A stretch of DNA of 6,247 nucleotides from contig JAEDOD010000098.1 in NCBI GenBank assembly GCA_016302165.1, forward strand, positions 1-6,247. Reading direction: 5' to 3'. The DNA is from Sphaerochaetaceae bacterium (GTDB lineage Bacteria > Spirochaetota > Spirochaetia > Sphaerochaetales > Sphaerochaetaceae). Shown piece by piece: positions 5,810 to 6,247 of the stretch. The notes below the pieces were generated by a model. The model was not told the DNA's origin and ran no database searches. It saw only the letters and a list, made by a program, of their open reading frames with translations. Numbering within the stretch: the stretch's first letter is position 1; each line of letters begins with the position of its first letter. The translations under genes and the position numbers were made by a program.

Positions 5810-6103
5810 ATGGAACTAAAGAGTTATCAGAGAGCTTTCCTGCGCTCTCAGGCGCAGCAGCTGAATCCAATAGTATATGTAGGAAAAGAGGGATTCACCC
5901 CACAGGTTGCAGCACAGCTTGATGCTGCCCTTACCTGCCACGAGCTGGTGAAGGTAAGGTTCGCAAATAAGAAAAGTGAAGTTGAGGAGATATCACGTAA
6001 GCTTGAGACTTCAACTTCCTCAACTCTTGTAGCAATTACTGGATTTACCTCTGTCTTCTTCAGACAGGACAGTAAAAGTGAAGACAGAATCTACAGGATC
6101 TGA
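5810..6103 (+). CDS. yhbY: YhbY-type (CRS1-YhbY/CRM domain) RNA-binding ribosome assembly protein
   Basis: A 97-residue single CRM-domain protein, matching the family's length of about 97 residues. It opens with MELKSYQRAFLRSQAQQLNP (1-20), the basic helix that precedes IVYVGKEGFT (21-30). The GKEG loop at 25-28 is the GxxG-like RNA-contact loop. It continues with QVAAQLDAAL (32-41), HELVKVRF (44-51), a helix with charged faces, and ITGFTSVFFRQ (76-86), which matches the family's closing 'G..lvlyR' strand. E. coli YhbY associates with pre-50S particles, so a role in large-subunit assembly is expected. I chose the ATG at 5810 because a TTG two codons upstream has no better start context and would lie almost at the predicted transcription start. 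There is no Shine-Dalgarno. A terminator on each side indicates a single-gene unit. Confidence 0.92.
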   Translation: MELKSYQRAFLRSQAQQLNPIVYVGKEGFTPQVAAQLDAALTCHELVKVRFANKKSEVEEISRKLETSTSSTLVAITGFTSVFFRQDSKSEDRIYRI

Positions 6104-6124
6104 GATTTTCATCTCTTCCCTAGT

Positions 6125-6157
6125 TATCCTCTCTCAAAAAGGGAGGATATTTTCTTT
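6125..6157 (+). terminator. Intrinsic terminator after yhbY
   Basis: TATCCTCTC (6125-6133) pairs with GGGAGGATA (6141-6149), 9 pairs including one G-T wobble, with a 7-nt A-rich loop. TTTTCTTT (6150-6157) follows. It begins 21 nt after the yhbY stop. Confidence 0.8.
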
Positions 6158-6193
6158 ACTCAGGTATTGTCTTAAGTGAAAAGTCTTGGGGGC

Positions 6194-6222
6194 AAAAAGG
6201 GCTTACCTTTTGTGGCAAGCCC
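6194..6222 (-). terminator. Minus-strand intrinsic terminator of a gene beyond the right edge
   Basis: Read leftward, GGGCTT (6222-6217) pairs with AAGCCC (6204-6199). Two more G-C pairs form inside after one mismatch, around a loop ACAAAA. Five T (complement of 6198-6194) follow. On the plus strand the hairpin is not followed by a T run, so it serves a leftward transcript. The bases at 6223-6247 hold stops in all three minus-strand frames by the stem, consistent with a gene ending just outside or at the edge, convergent with yhbY. Confidence 0.68.
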
Positions 6223-6247
6223 ATCTCTTCTTAATAGGGGGGACTAT

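Noticed and set aside
1..6247. Mobile element, CRISPR, toxin-antitoxin or phage-defence system
   Set aside because: There are no transposase, repeat-spacer, recombinase or effector-like sequences. All five genes belong to housekeeping or lipid-metabolism families with uniform codon use.

Overview
The window reads as ordinary chromosomal DNA of a bacterium with mid-range GC. The best guess is a spirochaete (Treponema or Sphaerochaeta-like, possibly gut-associated). That guess rests on the N-terminal style of the NFACT protein, the paired FadD-like ligases and the codon usage. It comes from memory of family members, not from a search. There are no tRNA or rRNA genes, mobile elements, CRISPR arrays or prophage signs.

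Layout. On the minus strand, folC (629-1915) runs leftward and overlaps by 13 nt the start of an NFACT/RqcH-family gene (641 to beyond base 1, C-terminus missing). A 138-nt divergent intergenic region (1916-2053) holds two promoter-like signals whose start sites would be almost coincident, with an 18-bp perfect palindrome between them. On the plus strand there are then two tandem paralogous long-chain acyl-CoA synthetase genes (2054-3778 and 4015-5730). Each appears to be its own transcription unit: each ends in a GC-rich intrinsic terminator, and a 236-nt gap with its own palindrome and promoter-like block separates them. A small yhbY-type ribosome-assembly gene (5810-6103) follows, apparently on a leaderless transcript from an extended -10 promoter, with its own terminator. 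Near the right edge a terminator facing left marks the end of a minus-strand gene that lies outside the window.

How the genes relate. folC (folate polyglutamylation) and the NFACT gene (ribosome-associated quality control) look translationally coupled, although their functions are unrelated. The two acyl-CoA synthetases would activate exogenous or recycled fatty acids for phospholipid synthesis or other acyl transfer. No beta-oxidation genes are adjacent.

The genes themselves are familiar families, and I did not find a new multi-gene system. The least explained signal is non-coding. The region upstream of both ligase genes has the same architecture: a -10-like hexamer whose last base is the second base of an ATATC palindrome arm, a TATTTTACA block ending at an identical distance (36 nt) before the start codon, and an inverted TTTTACA/TGT(C)AAAA pair. 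This suggests a shared operator for an unidentified, possibly lipid-responsive, regulator, carried along when the gene was duplicated.
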